The notes below the pieces were generated by a model, which ran no database searches, was not told where the DNA came from, and saw only the letters and a program-made list of their open reading frames with translations. Shown piece after piece: positions 28,604 to 36,872 of a stretch of DNA of 64,000 nt (position 1 is its first letter; every line of letters begins with the position of its first letter). The stretch lies in NCBI GenBank assembly GCA_018823325.1, contig JAHJIJ010000002.1, positions 124,001 to 188,000 on the forward strand, read 5' to 3'. Made by a program: the position numbers and the translations under genes. This stretch comes from Alphaproteobacteria bacterium (GTDB lineage Bacteria > Pseudomonadota > Alphaproteobacteria > Sphingomonadales > Sphingomonadaceae).

Positions 28604-29536
28604 ATGCGCACGCTCGATATTGACGGCCTGACGCCGAGCCACGATTTCCTCGGCGCCTCCCATGACGACAATGCCCGGCGCACGCGCTGGGTGATCCTGC
28701 TCACGGTCGTGGCGATGATCGGCGAGATCATTGCCGGCTACTGGACGGGATCGATGGCGCTGCTGGCCGACGGCTTCCACATGGCCACCCATGCCGGCGC
28801 CCTCTCCATCGCGGCTTTCGCTTATGCCTATGCGCGCAAACATGCGCACAACCCGGCCTACAGCTTCGGGACGGGCAAGGTGGGCGATCTGGCGGGCTTT
28901 GCCTCGGCCATGGCTCTAGGCTTGGTGGCATTGGCGATTGCGAGCGAATCGGCGGTGCGGCTGTTCCAGCCGACGCAGGTGGCGTTCAGCGAGGCGACCG
29001 TCGTGGCGGTGATCGGCCTGCTGGTGAACATCGCCAGCGCCTTGCTGCTGATGGGTGGCGCGCATGGGCATGGGCATGATCACGGGCATCATGACGACCA
29101 TCATCGCCATGATCACCCGCACGGCCACGACAACAATCTGCGCTCGGCCTATTTCCATGTGCTCGCCGATGCACTGACCTCCGTTCTTGCGATCGGCGCG
29201 CTGCTGACCGGGCGCTATCTCGGCTGGGTCTGGATGGACCCGCTGATGGGCATTGTCGGCGCGCTGGTCATTGCGCGCTGGGCCTGGGGCCTGATGCGCG
29301 ACACCTCCGCCATGCTGCTCGACCGCAGCGACGAAGCGCTCGCGGACAAGGTGCGGGCGCTGGTGGAAGCCGGGGGCGATGCGCGGGTGGCTGATCTGCA
29401 CGTCTGGCGCGTGGGACCGCAGGCACATGCCGCGATCGTGAGCGCCGTCGCGCAACCGGGCGTGACTGGCGAGAGCCTGCGCGTGCGAATCACAGGGGAG
29501 TGCCGGCTGGCACATCTGACGGTCGAGGTGCGGTAG
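28604..29536 (+). CDS. dmeF: cation diffusion facilitator, Co/Ni efflux, DmeF-like
   Basis: Inner-membrane metal/proton antiporter (310 aa) with six predicted spans. Transport-site residues: Asp56 and His59 (LLADGFHMATHAG) and His185/Asp189 (YFHVLADALTSVLA). The loop between spans 4 and 5 (about 154-176) is very His/Asp-rich (HGHGHDHGHHDDHHRHDHPH), as in DmeF. A cytoplasmic ferredoxin-like C-terminal domain follows (RVADLHVWRVGPQ). Directly after dmeR, so likely induced by cobalt or nickel; the C-terminal domain is short. Confidence 0.9.
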   Translation: MRTLDIDGLTPSHDFLGASHDDNARRTRWVILLTVVAMIGEIIAGYWTGSMALLADGFHMATHAGALSIAAFAYAYARKHAHNPAYSFGTGKVGDLAGFASAMALGLVALAIASESAVRLFQPTQVAFSEATVVAVIGLLVNIASALLLMGGAHGHGHDHGHHDDHHRHDHPHGHDNNLRSAYFHVLADALTSVLAIGALLTGRYLGWVWMDPLMGIVGALVIARWAWGLMRDTSAMLLDRSDEALADKVRALVEAGGDARVADLHVWRVGPQAHAAIVSAVAQPGVTGESLRVRITGECRLAHLTVEVR

Positions 29537-29676
29537 CCATGCCCAGCGGACTTCACCCTGCGCAATGCTCCCCTGGAAGGAAGCGGGACCCCGCGTCGAG
29601 CCAGGGGCGACGGTGAAGGAACGTTAGTCCGGCTTGCGACCAGTGCGTTGAGCCAAGCGTTATCCAGCCCGCCCGC

Positions 29677-29955
29677 TCAGCGGAAATTGTCGGCGTACGC
29701 CTGGATTTTCAGCGTCTTGGGCGGCGTTCTGACAATGTGATAGGCGATGCCGTAGCGGTCCGCATAGGCGCGCGCGGCGGCTTCGTCGGGGAAACTGAGC
29801 TTGACCTGCTCCAGCGTGTCGCCCGAGCCGGCCCAGCCCATCAGCGGATCGGGCTTCTTGGCTTCTGCCGGGGCGAACTCCAGCATCCAGGTGCCGGTGC
29901 GGGCCCGGCCGGACTGCATGGCGTTCTTGGGTATCTGGTAGATCCGGGCGGACAT
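29677..29955 (-). CDS. NADH dehydrogenase accessory subunit, NDUFS4-like (ETC complex I subunit region)
   Basis: Small 92-aa protein with the ETC complex I subunit (NDUFS4/AQDQ) signature: RIYQIPKNAMQSGRARTGTW, WAGSGDTLEQVKLSF, and the end ARAYADRYGIAYHIVRTPP. In alphaproteobacteria it is an accessory subunit of respiratory complex I on the matrix/cytoplasmic arm. Start MSARIYQIP at 29955 has GGGGAAAG upstream; a longer frame upstream runs through the inverted repeat and is rejected. Stands alone, downstream of hrpB on the same strand. Confidence 0.85.
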   Translation of the reverse strand: MSARIYQIPKNAMQSGRARTGTWMLEFAPAEAKKPDPLMGWAGSGDTLEQVKLSFPDEAAARAYADRYGIAYHIVRTPPKTLKIQAYADNFR

Positions 29956-30062
29956 CGGTGCTTTCCCCATCGTGCTGAGCCCAACATGTGAGCGGATTTG
30001 CCGTCGCGCAAAGGGGGTGGGGCTGTCAAGATGATTGGGCAGCTGAGGCTGCCCACACCTGA

Positions 30063-30135
30063 CCGTTCGTGTCGAGCGAAGTCGAGACACCCAAGCACCG
30101 CTCTGCCGTGTCTCGACTTCGCTCGACACGAACGG
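30063..30135. repeat. perfect 28-bp inverted repeat
   Basis: Arms 30063-30090 and 30108-30135 are perfect reverse complements over 28 bp (outer end CCGTTCGTGTCGAGC), spaced by 17 nt. It lies between the hrpB stop (30177) and the NDUFS4-like start (29955). The GTGTCGAGCGAAGTCGAGACAC unit is one I recognise as dispersed in sphingomonad chromosomes. Can act as a strong hairpin downstream of hrpB. Confidence 0.8.
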
Positions 30136-30176
30136 GAGGGAGCAAACCGGCGATGGCGCAAGTCGGGAGATCGCGC

Positions 30177-32645
30177 TCATCGGCGTGCATCGGCCCTCTT
30201 CGTGCGCAGGGTGGCGCTGGCAGCGGCGGGATCGTCGGGCCAGGGGTGTTTGGGATAGCGGCCGCGCATTTCCTTGGCGACATCGGCCCAGCTGCCTTTC
30301 CAGAAGGCGGGGAGATCCCGCGTAGTCTGGATCGGGCGGCCGGCCGGCGAGGTGAGCGAGAGGACGAGTGGGATGCGCTCGCGGCCGATCACCGGATGCT
30401 CGGAGAGGCCGAACAGCGCCTGCACGCGCAGCTCCACCGTCGGGCCGGCGGGCGCTTCATAATCGATGGCGTGGGTGCTGCCGGCGGGGCTGCGGAACTC
30501 GGCGGGGGCCAGCGCCTCGATACGCTGGGTCGCGTCCCAGCCGAAGCGCTGGGTGAGCAGATTGTGGAGCGCGCCACCATCGATGGCCGAGAAGCGGCGG
30601 GCATTAGCCGGTAGCAGCATTTCCAGCCAGTCCTCGACATCGGCAAGCAGTGCCGCATCGCCGATTTCGTCGCCCACGCCGGCAAAGGCGGCGCGCGTGC
30701 GCAGCGCCTGCGCGGCCTTGCCCCAAGGGAGCAGACCTAGTCCCTCGCTGCGCAACGCCTGGGCAAGGGCGGCGACGATGGCGGTGCGATCAGGCGCATC
30801 GTCCGGGCCGCTGGCGAGGCGGATGGCGCCCAGACGCCGCTCGCGCAGGGCCTCGACCCCGCCCAAATCCTTGCGCCAGCGCACATTGCGACGGTCGGCG
30901 ATGCGATGGGCGGCAGCGGTCATGACGTCATCCTGGCTCACCGCCAGTGCGGAGAGGATGCGCGCGCCGGCGGCGCTGCCCTGAATCTCGCCGACCGCCA
31001 GCCAGTCGGCGCGGGCGAGCGGATCGGCGGGATCGAGCCGGAAACCGCGACCGCCGGCGCTGATCCATTGCTCGCCGCCGGCATCGCGGCGGCGGGCGAT
31101 CCGGTCCGGAAAGGCGCGCATGAGGCAGCGGCCCAGCGCGGCATCGTCCACGGGTCCGCGCGCCGGGCCGGGCTCGACCAGCGAAAGCCAGCGCCGGGCA
31201 AGACCGCGGGCGGCTTCGGCACGCTGGCCGCGCTCGCGCTGCCAGAGCGCGTGGCGGCGGGCAAGATCGGCAGACGGCCCGCCAAGGCCCCGCTCGGTGA
31301 GCAGCACGGCGAGATCGGCAGCGGCGGCGCCCTCCCCCGCCTGCGCCGAGGCAATGAGCATATGGGCGAGGAGCGGTTCCAGCGGCAGATCGGAGACGGC
31401 GCGGCCATGCGGCGTGGCGCGGCCCTCTCCGTCGAGCGCGCCCAACGCCACGAGGCGGCGGCGGGCTTCGCTGACCGACGCGGCTGGCGGCGGATCGAGC
31501 CAGCGCAGGCTGGCGGGATCGGTCACGCCCCAGACGGCGCAATCGAGCAGGAGGCCGGTCAGATCGCTCTCCAGAATCTCCGGCGGATCGAAGGGCGGCA
31601 GGCCGGCGGTGGCAGCGGCTCCCCACAGGCGATAGGCGACGCCCGGTGCCTGACGGCCGGCGCGGCCGGCGCGCTGGGTCACAGCGGCCTGGCTCGCCCG
31701 CTCGGTGACGAGGCGCGTGACGCCGGCGGCGAGATCGTGGCGCGGGCGGCGGGCAAGGCCGGAGTCGACGACGATGCGCACGCCATCGATGGTCAGGCTG
31801 GTCTCGGCAATGCTGGTGGCGAGAATGACCTTGCGGGTGCCGGGCGCGGCGGGACGCAGGGCGGCGCGCTGGGCGGCGGGGTCGAGCGAGCCGTGCAGGC
31901 GATGCAGCGCGATGTGCTCCGGTAGCCCGGCGAGGCGCTCGGCGGTGCGTTCGATCTCCCCGACACCGGGCAGAAACGCGAGCAGATCGCCCTCGCTTTC
32001 CTCGGCCAGAGCGCGGCGGATGGCGGCCGCCATGGCATCCTCGATGCGCAGCTCGGCGGCGCGGCCGATGTGGCGCAGATCGATGGGATGGCTGCGGCCG
32101 GCGCTCTCGATGACTGGGGCCGGGGCGCCGTCGCTGCCCATCAGCGCAGCGAAGCGGGCGCCGTCGAGCGTGGCGGACATGGCGAGCAGCCGCAGATCCT
32201 CCCGCAGCCCGGATTGCGCATCGAGCGCAAGAGCGAGGCCGAAATCGCCTTCCAGGCTGCGCTCATGCACTTCATCGAACAGCACGGCGGCGACGCCGGC
32301 CAGTTCGGGATCGGCCTGGATGCGGCGGCGGAAAATCCCCTCGGTCACGACAAGGATGCGCGTGCGAGCGGACTGGCGGCTCTCCAGCCGGGTCGCATAG
32401 CCAATCGTCTCGCCCGGCTTTTCGCCCGCCAGCTCCGCCATGCGCTCGGCCGCGGCACGGGCGGCAAGGCGGCGGGGCGAGAGCAGCCAGATCTGGCCGC
32501 CGGCCACCCATGGCTCGGCCAGCAATGCCGGCGCGACGCTGGTCGTCTTGCCCGCCCCCGGCGGCGCGACGAGCACGGCGCTGGAGTGCGCGCGCAAGGC
32601 GGCCAGCAGATCGGGCAGGACGGCGTGGATGGGGAGCGTGCTCAC
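30177..32645 (-). CDS. hrpB: ATP-dependent helicase HrpB
   Basis: DEAH-box (DEVH) helicase of 822 aa, role in bacteria poorly defined. Motif I is APPGAGKTT near residue 30, motif II DEVHER, motif III SATLD, motif V/VI ATSIAETSLTIDGVRIVVDSG and QRAGRAGR; helicase-associated and HrpB-specific C-terminal domains follow (about 480-820). The ATG at 32645 fits the family start MSTLPIHAVLPDL. Confidence 0.94.
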   Translation of the reverse strand: MSTLPIHAVLPDLLAALRAHSSAVLVAPPGAGKTTSVAPALLAEPWVAGGQIWLLSPRRLAARAAAERMAELAGEKPGETIGYATRLESRQSARTRILVVTEGIFRRRIQADPELAGVAAVLFDEVHERSLEGDFGLALALDAQSGLREDLRLLAMSATLDGARFAALMGSDGAPAPVIESAGRSHPIDLRHIGRAAELRIEDAMAAAIRRALAEESEGDLLAFLPGVGEIERTAERLAGLPEHIALHRLHGSLDPAAQRAALRPAAPGTRKVILATSIAETSLTIDGVRIVVDSGLARRPRHDLAAGVTRLVTERASQAAVTQRAGRAGRQAPGVAYRLWGAAATAGLPPFDPPEILESDLTGLLLDCAVWGVTDPASLRWLDPPPAASVSEARRRLVALGALDGEGRATPHGRAVSDLPLEPLLAHMLIASAQAGEGAAAADLAVLLTERGLGGPSADLARRHALWQRERGQRAEAARGLARRWLSLVEPGPARGPVDDAALGRCLMRAFPDRIARRRDAGGEQWISAGGRGFRLDPADPLARADWLAVGEIQGSAAGARILSALAVSQDDVMTAAAHRIADRRNVRWRKDLGGVEALRERRLGAIRLASGPDDAPDRTAIVAALAQALRSEGLGLLPWGKAAQALRTRAAFAGVGDEIGDAALLADVEDWLEMLLPANARRFSAIDGGALHNLLTQRFGWDATQRIEALAPAEFRSPAGSTHAIDYEAPAGPTVELRVQALFGLSEHPVIGRERIPLVLSLTSPAGRPIQTTRDLPAFWKGSWADVAKEMRGRYPKHPWPDDPAAASATLRTKRADARR

Positions 32646-32986
32646 GGCCTACCGCTTATGCCGGGACGCGGCAGATGCCAACAGGGGGTGCAAAAGGATG
32701 CACGGCATGATGCTGTTCTGCGGCGCCGTCCAATCGGAACTTCTCTAACTTCACACGTGTGAGCAGTAGTAAGATATATCTTTGCCTCCGTTGCGCGGTA
32801 TCGGGCGATGACGATGAGAAAGAGCCGACCGGAGCGTGACAGGGAATCGCAATGTAGGACAGCCCCTAGGGTCTTGACCGGGCTTCCCCCTGCCCTATCT
32901 CCGTACTCGCGAGGCCACGTCCTCCCCCTCTGGCCGAGGGTTTCAGGTCCGGGACGGCCCGGCGTAGCGATACGTCGGAGAACATC
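32646..32986. other. 341-bp gap with candidate structured leader of the SMR gene
   Basis: No gene is seen. The first ~120 bp hold the hrpB promoter side (AT-rich patch AGTAGTAAGATATATC). From CTAGGG (32866) to GGAGAA (32979-32984) the sequence is GC-rich, with a perfect hairpin CCGGGACGGCCCGG (32949-32962) whose loop is ACGG. ACGR loops are the hallmark of guanidine-II riboswitch hairpins, but a second ACGR hairpin is not evident, and the GGTCCGAGAG core of guanidine-I is only approximated (CTGGCCGAGGG). The gene downstream is a Gdx-type exporter, which makes a guanidine sensor worth testing. Confidence 0.3.
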
Positions 32987-33301
32987 ATGGCCTGGATTTT
33001 CCTGTTCGTTGCCGGATTGCTTGAAGTGGTCTGGGCGTTCTCGATGAAACAATCGGTGGGGTTCACTCGCCTCTGGCCGAGCGTGGGGACGCTTGCGGCG
33101 ATGATACTCAGCTTCGGGCTGCTCGCCTCGGCCATGCGAACACTGCCGCTCGGCACGGCATATATGGTGTGGACGGGCATCGGCGCGGTCGGCGCCTTTG
33201 CGGTGGGGATCATCCTGCTCGGCGAGGCGGTGACCCCGGCGCGACTGGTGGCAGCCGGGCTGATCGTGAGCGGACTGGTGATGATGAAACTGGCGAGTTA
33301 G
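32987..33301 (+). CDS. gdx: SMR-family exporter, Gdx (guanidinium) subtype
   Basis: Four-helix small multidrug resistance protein (104 aa) acting as a dual-topology dimer in the inner membrane. The essential Glu13 is in [20 protein letters not shown], and the [17 protein letters not shown] pattern is that of the Gdx/SugE subtype, which exports guanidinium with protons, rather than the EmrE drug subtype. [16 protein letters not shown] is the TM3 signature. ATG 32987 is preceded by GGAG. Gdx genes are often under guanidine riboswitches. Confidence 0.88.
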   Translation: MAWIFLFVAGLLEVVWAFSMKQSVGFTRLWPSVGTLAAMILSFGLLASAMRTLPLGTAYMVWTGIGAVGAFAVGIILLGEAVTPARLVAAGLIVSGLVMMKLAS

Positions 33302-33586
33302 CGCGCTCGATCATCCTGCGGGACCAACATGGCAAATCAGCTGGCCTATGCGCCGTGACTCCGGAAAACCGGATGGCACTCAACTGGTCGTAAAGTTCCG
33401 TCCACTTTTGTACTTAACTATCAGAATTTAAAGCCCTTCATCGCGCCGTCTGAACGCCCCGCCTCTTTGCAACATAGAGGTATTGCTCTGTTAACCAATT
33501 GAAACCATGCATGGTCTCACTGAAGCGCGGGGCTTCAGAAAAACAAATCTCTAAGGGCCTTTTGCGCCTTTTTGGGGGTCGTCCAA

Positions 33587-34399
33587 GTGCTAGAACATGT
33601 CGCTTCCGCCTGCCCGGCGGAGACGCACGGCGCGCTGCTCTCAATGCGCCGTATCCCGTCCGTGTGCGGGCAGACTCAGCGGACCATCGATGTCCGTCTC
33701 GCCGATTGTGACGGCCTTCGCCGTGAGGCCAACGCGCTGATCAACCGCATGTATGCCTGGCGCGGCTATGGCGCCAACCATGTCCTCCCGGCCAATAACG
33801 ACCATCAGGCAGTCTTTACTGCATCGATGGAAGACAAGGTGATCGCGACGCTTACGCTCACCGTGGACTCACCTACCGGCCTCTCGACCGACCAGACCTT
33901 CCGCGAGGAACTGGATACGTTGCGGCAGGCTCCAGGAACCAGCCTTTGCGAGCTGACCAAATTCGCCGTCGACCCGACGACGAAATCCCCCTCGGTCCTG
34001 GCCGGGCTTTTCCATGTGATCTTCATCTATGGCATGCAGCGGTTCGACTGCACCGATCTATTGATCGAGGTGCACCCCCGACATGTGCGCTATTACGAGG
34101 CGATGCTGGGCTTCGATTGCCTCGGCCCGGCAAAGGTGGACGAGTCCGTCTCCTGGTGGCCAAGTGACACGCCCGTGCAGCTCATGCGCCTCAAGGTGTC
34201 AGACATCGGCGAGCAGATCATCCGCTTCGCCGGACGCACGGACAAGATGGGGCGATCGCTCTACCCCTATTTCTTCTCGCAGGATGAAGAACAGGACGTG
34301 GCGATGCGGGTCGCCCGGCTTTGGAATGGGGAGAGCAGCCATAGCGAACCGCGCAGCCGTAGCGGCATGAGCGGCACATTCTGGCGCAGCGCCGCCTGA
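33587..34399 (+). CDS. FeeM-like N-acyl amino acid synthase / acyltransferase
   Basis: GNAT-fold protein (about 270 aa) resembling N-acyl amino acid synthases (FeeM) and exosortase-associated acyltransferases, which join an acyl chain from acyl-ACP to an amino acid. The core runs from RTIDVRLADCDGLRREANALINRMY and GYG..HVLPANND through IATLTLTVDSPTGLSTD, CELTKFAVDP and IEVHPRHVRYYEAMLGF. I choose GTG 33587 (GGGGG 8 nt upstream); TTG 33572 or ATG 33644 are possible and do not touch the core. Convergent with a PEP-CTERM protein gene, sharing a terminator region. The product is not predictable. Confidence 0.7.
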   Translation: MLEHVASACPAETHGALLSMRRIPSVCGQTQRTIDVRLADCDGLRREANALINRMYAWRGYGANHVLPANNDHQAVFTASMEDKVIATLTLTVDSPTGLSTDQTFREELDTLRQAPGTSLCELTKFAVDPTTKSPSVLAGLFHVIFIYGMQRFDCTDLLIEVHPRHVRYYEAMLGFDCLGPAKVDESVSWWPSDTPVQLMRLKVSDIGEQIIRFAGRTDKMGRSLYPYFFSQDEEQDVAMRVARLWNGESSHSEPRSRSGMSGTFWRSAA

Positions 34400-34428
34400 G
34401 CCGTCTTTCACGAACAAGACACGAAAAA

Positions 34429-34456
34429 GGGAGCGACGGCTGCACCGGTCGCTCCC
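34429..34456 (-). terminator. rho-independent terminator of the PEP-CTERM gene
   Basis: GGGAGCGAC (34429-34437) and GTCGCTCCC (34448-34456) form a perfect 9-bp stem; on the minus strand it is followed by TTTTTCGT. It lies 37 bp after the PEP-CTERM stop and 30 bp after the convergent acyltransferase stop. Confidence 0.85.
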
Positions 34457-34492
34457 TCATTCATCGCCACCATTAGCGACGACGCGCTTGGA

Positions 34493-35074
34493 TCAGGCGA
34501 ACTGAACCTGCGCATTGGCGCGACGCGAACGACGCATCGTGTAGCCCAGACCGCCAAAGCCCAGCAGCATCATCGCCCAGGTGGCCGGCTCGGGGATCGG
34601 TGCGCTGGGGGTGAAGGTCAGGTTGCCGCCGTAGGAACCCAGGCCTGCGGACGAACCGCTGATGATCAGCTCGTTGAGCTCACCAGCCATGATGGCGACG
34701 CCGGAAATTCCGGCAAACTCGACATCCGTGTTCTGACCGAAGATCGGAACCGTCTGACCGTTGATGGTCACGGACAGGAAATCAACGTCCGTCGTGAGGC
34801 CCGAAAGGCTGGTCGAGATCGAGCCACTGCCGAAGCCGTCGGCATCGACGATGAAGCGATAGATGTCCGTGAAGATGCCTTCACCGATGTCCGTGCGACC
34901 GATCGTTGCCGAAACTGCGCCCGTGATCGGCGGCGTGGTATCGCCAGCGGTGGTGAATTCCACGTCACCGGGGGTGAATTCGCAGTTCATCGCGACACAG
35001 GTTGCCGCCGATGCAGCGCCCGGCATGGCTGCTGCTGCTGTTGCCACTGCAACAAGCGAAAGTAGTTTCCTCAT
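34493..35074 (-). CDS. PEPxxWA-CTERM sorting domain protein
   Basis: Exported surface/matrix protein (193 aa). Signal peptide about 1-23 (MRKLLSLVAVATAAAAMPGA), a beta-rich middle with the FTDIYRF pattern of the FxDxF-type PEP-CTERM family and two Cys near the mature N-terminus (CVAMNC), then the sorting signal PEPATWA (161-167), a hydrophobic helix (MMLLGFGGLGYTM) and basic residues RRSRR. Such proteins are processed by an exosortase and are linked to exopolysaccharide and biofilm. Start 35074 has AAGGAG 8 nt upstream. No exosortase gene lies in the window. Confidence 0.88.
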   Translation of the reverse strand: MRKLLSLVAVATAAAAMPGAASAATCVAMNCEFTPGDVEFTTAGDTTPPITGAVSATIGRTDIGEGIFTDIYRFIVDADGFGSGSISTSLSGLTTDVDFLSVTINGQTVPIFGQNTDVEFAGISGVAIMAGELNELIISGSSAGLGSYGGNLTFTPSAPIPEPATWAMMLLGFGGLGYTMRRSRRANAQVQFA

Positions 35075-35559
35075 TCGAAGCTCCTTCATTCCGTTCATGT
35101 TTTGAGCTGGCTCATCATGCTGCTCCCACATCGCCTGAAAGGCTCGCAATCTGAGTAGATAATGAGGCGACCGCTCGAGTAGAGGAATACGCTCTGGTTA
35201 ACGGAACATCAACGAATCTTTCAATAATTATCCATGTTTTTCAGTAGCTTATCGAAAGGTATAGATCTGCCGGGTTCCCAAAGTTCCCGGCGGCTCGCCG
35301 CTTATTTCGCACGCTCGGACCGGGAAAGCGGTCCGTTCATCGCAACGAAAAATTGTTCCAGCGAAAGACAAAAAAATTCGCACGTTGCAACGCAGCAACC
35401 TGTCTCGAAACTGGACGTGAAACTGCGGCCGACCGAGTCCGCCCCGTCGGAAATTCGGGTGATGATTCGATAGATGAGCCTGCGATCGAATGTCTGGCGG
35501 CGGCGAGGCAGAATGGACCTGGCGTAACGCGCTAACGGAAAATGCCCGCTGACCCTCTG
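35075..35559. other. 485-bp gap upstream of the PEP-CTERM gene
   Basis: No convincing gene. The part nearest the PEP-CTERM gene is AT-rich (35160-35260) and should hold its promoter. Further up are two hairpins: GCCGGG/CCCGGC around a TTCCCAAAGTT loop (about 35272-35295) and CGGACCG/CGGTCCG (35316-35335). A 79-codon plus-strand frame (35234-35473) has no ribosome site, no recognisable domain and atypical composition. Confidence 0.5.
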
Positions 35560-36423
35560 CTAGCGACGAGCGGACAGGGTACTGCCCGCCGAGGCAAGCA
35601 CGATGCACAGAATTGCGATCCACTGCACTGGCGCGAGCAGTTCCCCGAGGATGACATAAGCAGAGAAAGCTGCGACCGCCGGGGTCGCGCTGGCCAGAAG
35701 TCCGAAGACAGACGCCGGCAATCGACGCATTGCCGCCATCTCCAGCAAGCCGGGCAACGCGCTTGACAGAAGCGCGATCACAAGCCCGACACCCAGAATC
35801 CATGGCTCCAGCAACGCGGCACCGGCATGCATGATGCCAAGCGGCATGGCGATCACGGCAGCAACAAGCATGCCCCAGGCAACGGCATCACCGCCCAATA
35901 CCAGGGACACGTGCTTGCCAGCCAGAATGTAGATCGCCCAGCACAGCCCGGACGCAAGCGCAAAGGCAACGCCGACCGGATCGAGCGCGTCCGCACCCTT
36001 TTGCGGCACGAGAAGCAGCAATCCCACCACAGTGACCGCCAGCCAGACAAAATCCCGCAGACGACGCGAACCGAGCAATGCCACAGCGAGCGGCCCGGTC
36101 ACCTCAATTGCGATCGCGATGCCAATCGGTATCCGCAGGAACGCTTCGTAAATCAGCAGATTCATGAGCCCGAGCATGATGCCGTAGCACAGCAACCCCA
36201 ACCGCAGCTCGCGTGGCACTGGCCGGCGCCATGGCCGCCGATACCCGAGAAGCAATGCGGCGGCGAAATTAAGGCGCAGGGCAGCGATACCGAAAGCACC
36301 GACAAGCGGAAACAACGTCTTCGCAAAGGATGCTCCGACCGTCGTTGAGATCATCGCCGCAAGCGCTGCAAGCACACCTGTGACAATGATCACCCGCTCA
36401 GTGGTGCCATGCACCGTCGTCAT
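35560..36423 (-). CDS. EamA/RhtA-type exporter (drug/metabolite transporter)
   Basis: Ten-span inner-membrane transporter (287 aa) made of two EamA halves (about 12-140 and 150-285). The pattern GASFAKTLFPLVGAFGIAALRLNFAA and the half containing VAFALASGLCWAIYILAGKHV resemble RhtA, the threonine/homoserine exporter; substrate is inferred only. The gene is preceded by an unusual AT-rich region with inverted and direct repeats. Confidence 0.82.
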   Translation of the reverse strand: MTTVHGTTERVIIVTGVLAALAAMISTTVGASFAKTLFPLVGAFGIAALRLNFAAALLLGYRRPWRRPVPRELRLGLLCYGIMLGLMNLLIYEAFLRIPIGIAIAIEVTGPLAVALLGSRRLRDFVWLAVTVVGLLLLVPQKGADALDPVGVAFALASGLCWAIYILAGKHVSLVLGGDAVAWGMLVAAVIAMPLGIMHAGAALLEPWILGVGLVIALLSSALPGLLEMAAMRRLPASVFGLLASATPAVAAFSAYVILGELLAPVQWIAILCIVLASAGSTLSARR

Positions 36424-36872
36424 GACTTATCTCCGCCAGCCAGATCCAGCATCGAAAAGTCGTATGCGGGTCGCTCATATCATTGTTGCATATAATATTC
36501 TATGGAGGATTATAACAGGTAATTGTTGCATTATAATCCACACAGATTCCGCCCCCTACCGGAGCCTATGAGCGATGCCGATCCAGAGCACAGCAAAGCG
36601 GCTTGCCATGCGGCATAGGATTGAAGCGCAATTGCTCCAGAGCCGGTCGACATTCAGATGCTGATTAGCGGGAGCCGAAGACGCCTCAGGGCAAGACTGG
36701 CGGCCCATGCCGGCACAGACGGTAGCGCACCGGCCCATGTAAGCACGGCAAGCGTGAGCTGAGTGTCGATTGGAACAGTCGCCCATATGAGCGCATGATC
36801 GCCCGGTCACCCTATGCAGGGGCTTCTGCCGCGCCAGTCTTTGCGCAAGGGCTAGCTGAGAACAGCCGCGAT
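36424..36872. other. 449-bp gap upstream of the EamA exporter with AT-rich region
   Basis: No gene is seen; an 84-codon minus frame at 36556-36810 is not convincing. The part next to the transporter is a marked AT-rich island (36478-36545) in a GC-rich chromosome and holds the repeats listed separately. The rest (36550-36872) is ordinary GC-rich sequence that reaches the 3' end of the polyprenyl synthase gene; it may be the remains of a lost gene. Confidence 0.5.
36482..36539. promoter_or_regulatory. direct and inverted repeats, candidate operator/promoter of the EamA exporter
   Basis: ATTGTTGCATATAAT (36482-36496) and ATTGTTGCATTATAAT (36522-36537) are direct repeats 40 bp apart, about four helical turns. 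GGATTATAAC (36507-36516) and ATTATAATCC (36530-36539) form an inverted repeat with one mismatch. Both contain TATAAT-like -10 sequences. The pattern suggests a dimeric regulator acting on the exporter promoter about 60-115 bp upstream of its start. Confidence 0.5.

Noticed and set aside
32866..32986. Firm call of a guanidine riboswitch
   Set aside because: Only one ACGR hairpin and an imperfect core are visible; kept as a candidate region only.
33541..33586. Terminator-like AAGGGC...GCCTTTTT before the acyltransferase gene
   Set aside because: The stem is short and 240 bp from the SMR gene end; it may equally be part of the acyltransferase leader.
35234..35473. 79-codon plus-strand frame in the gap before the PEP-CTERM gene
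   Set aside because: No ribosome site, no domain, and it includes hairpins; not supported as a gene.
36556..36810. 84-codon minus-strand frame upstream of the EamA gene
   Set aside because: Cys-rich low-plausibility sequence without a ribosome site or neighbours in step.
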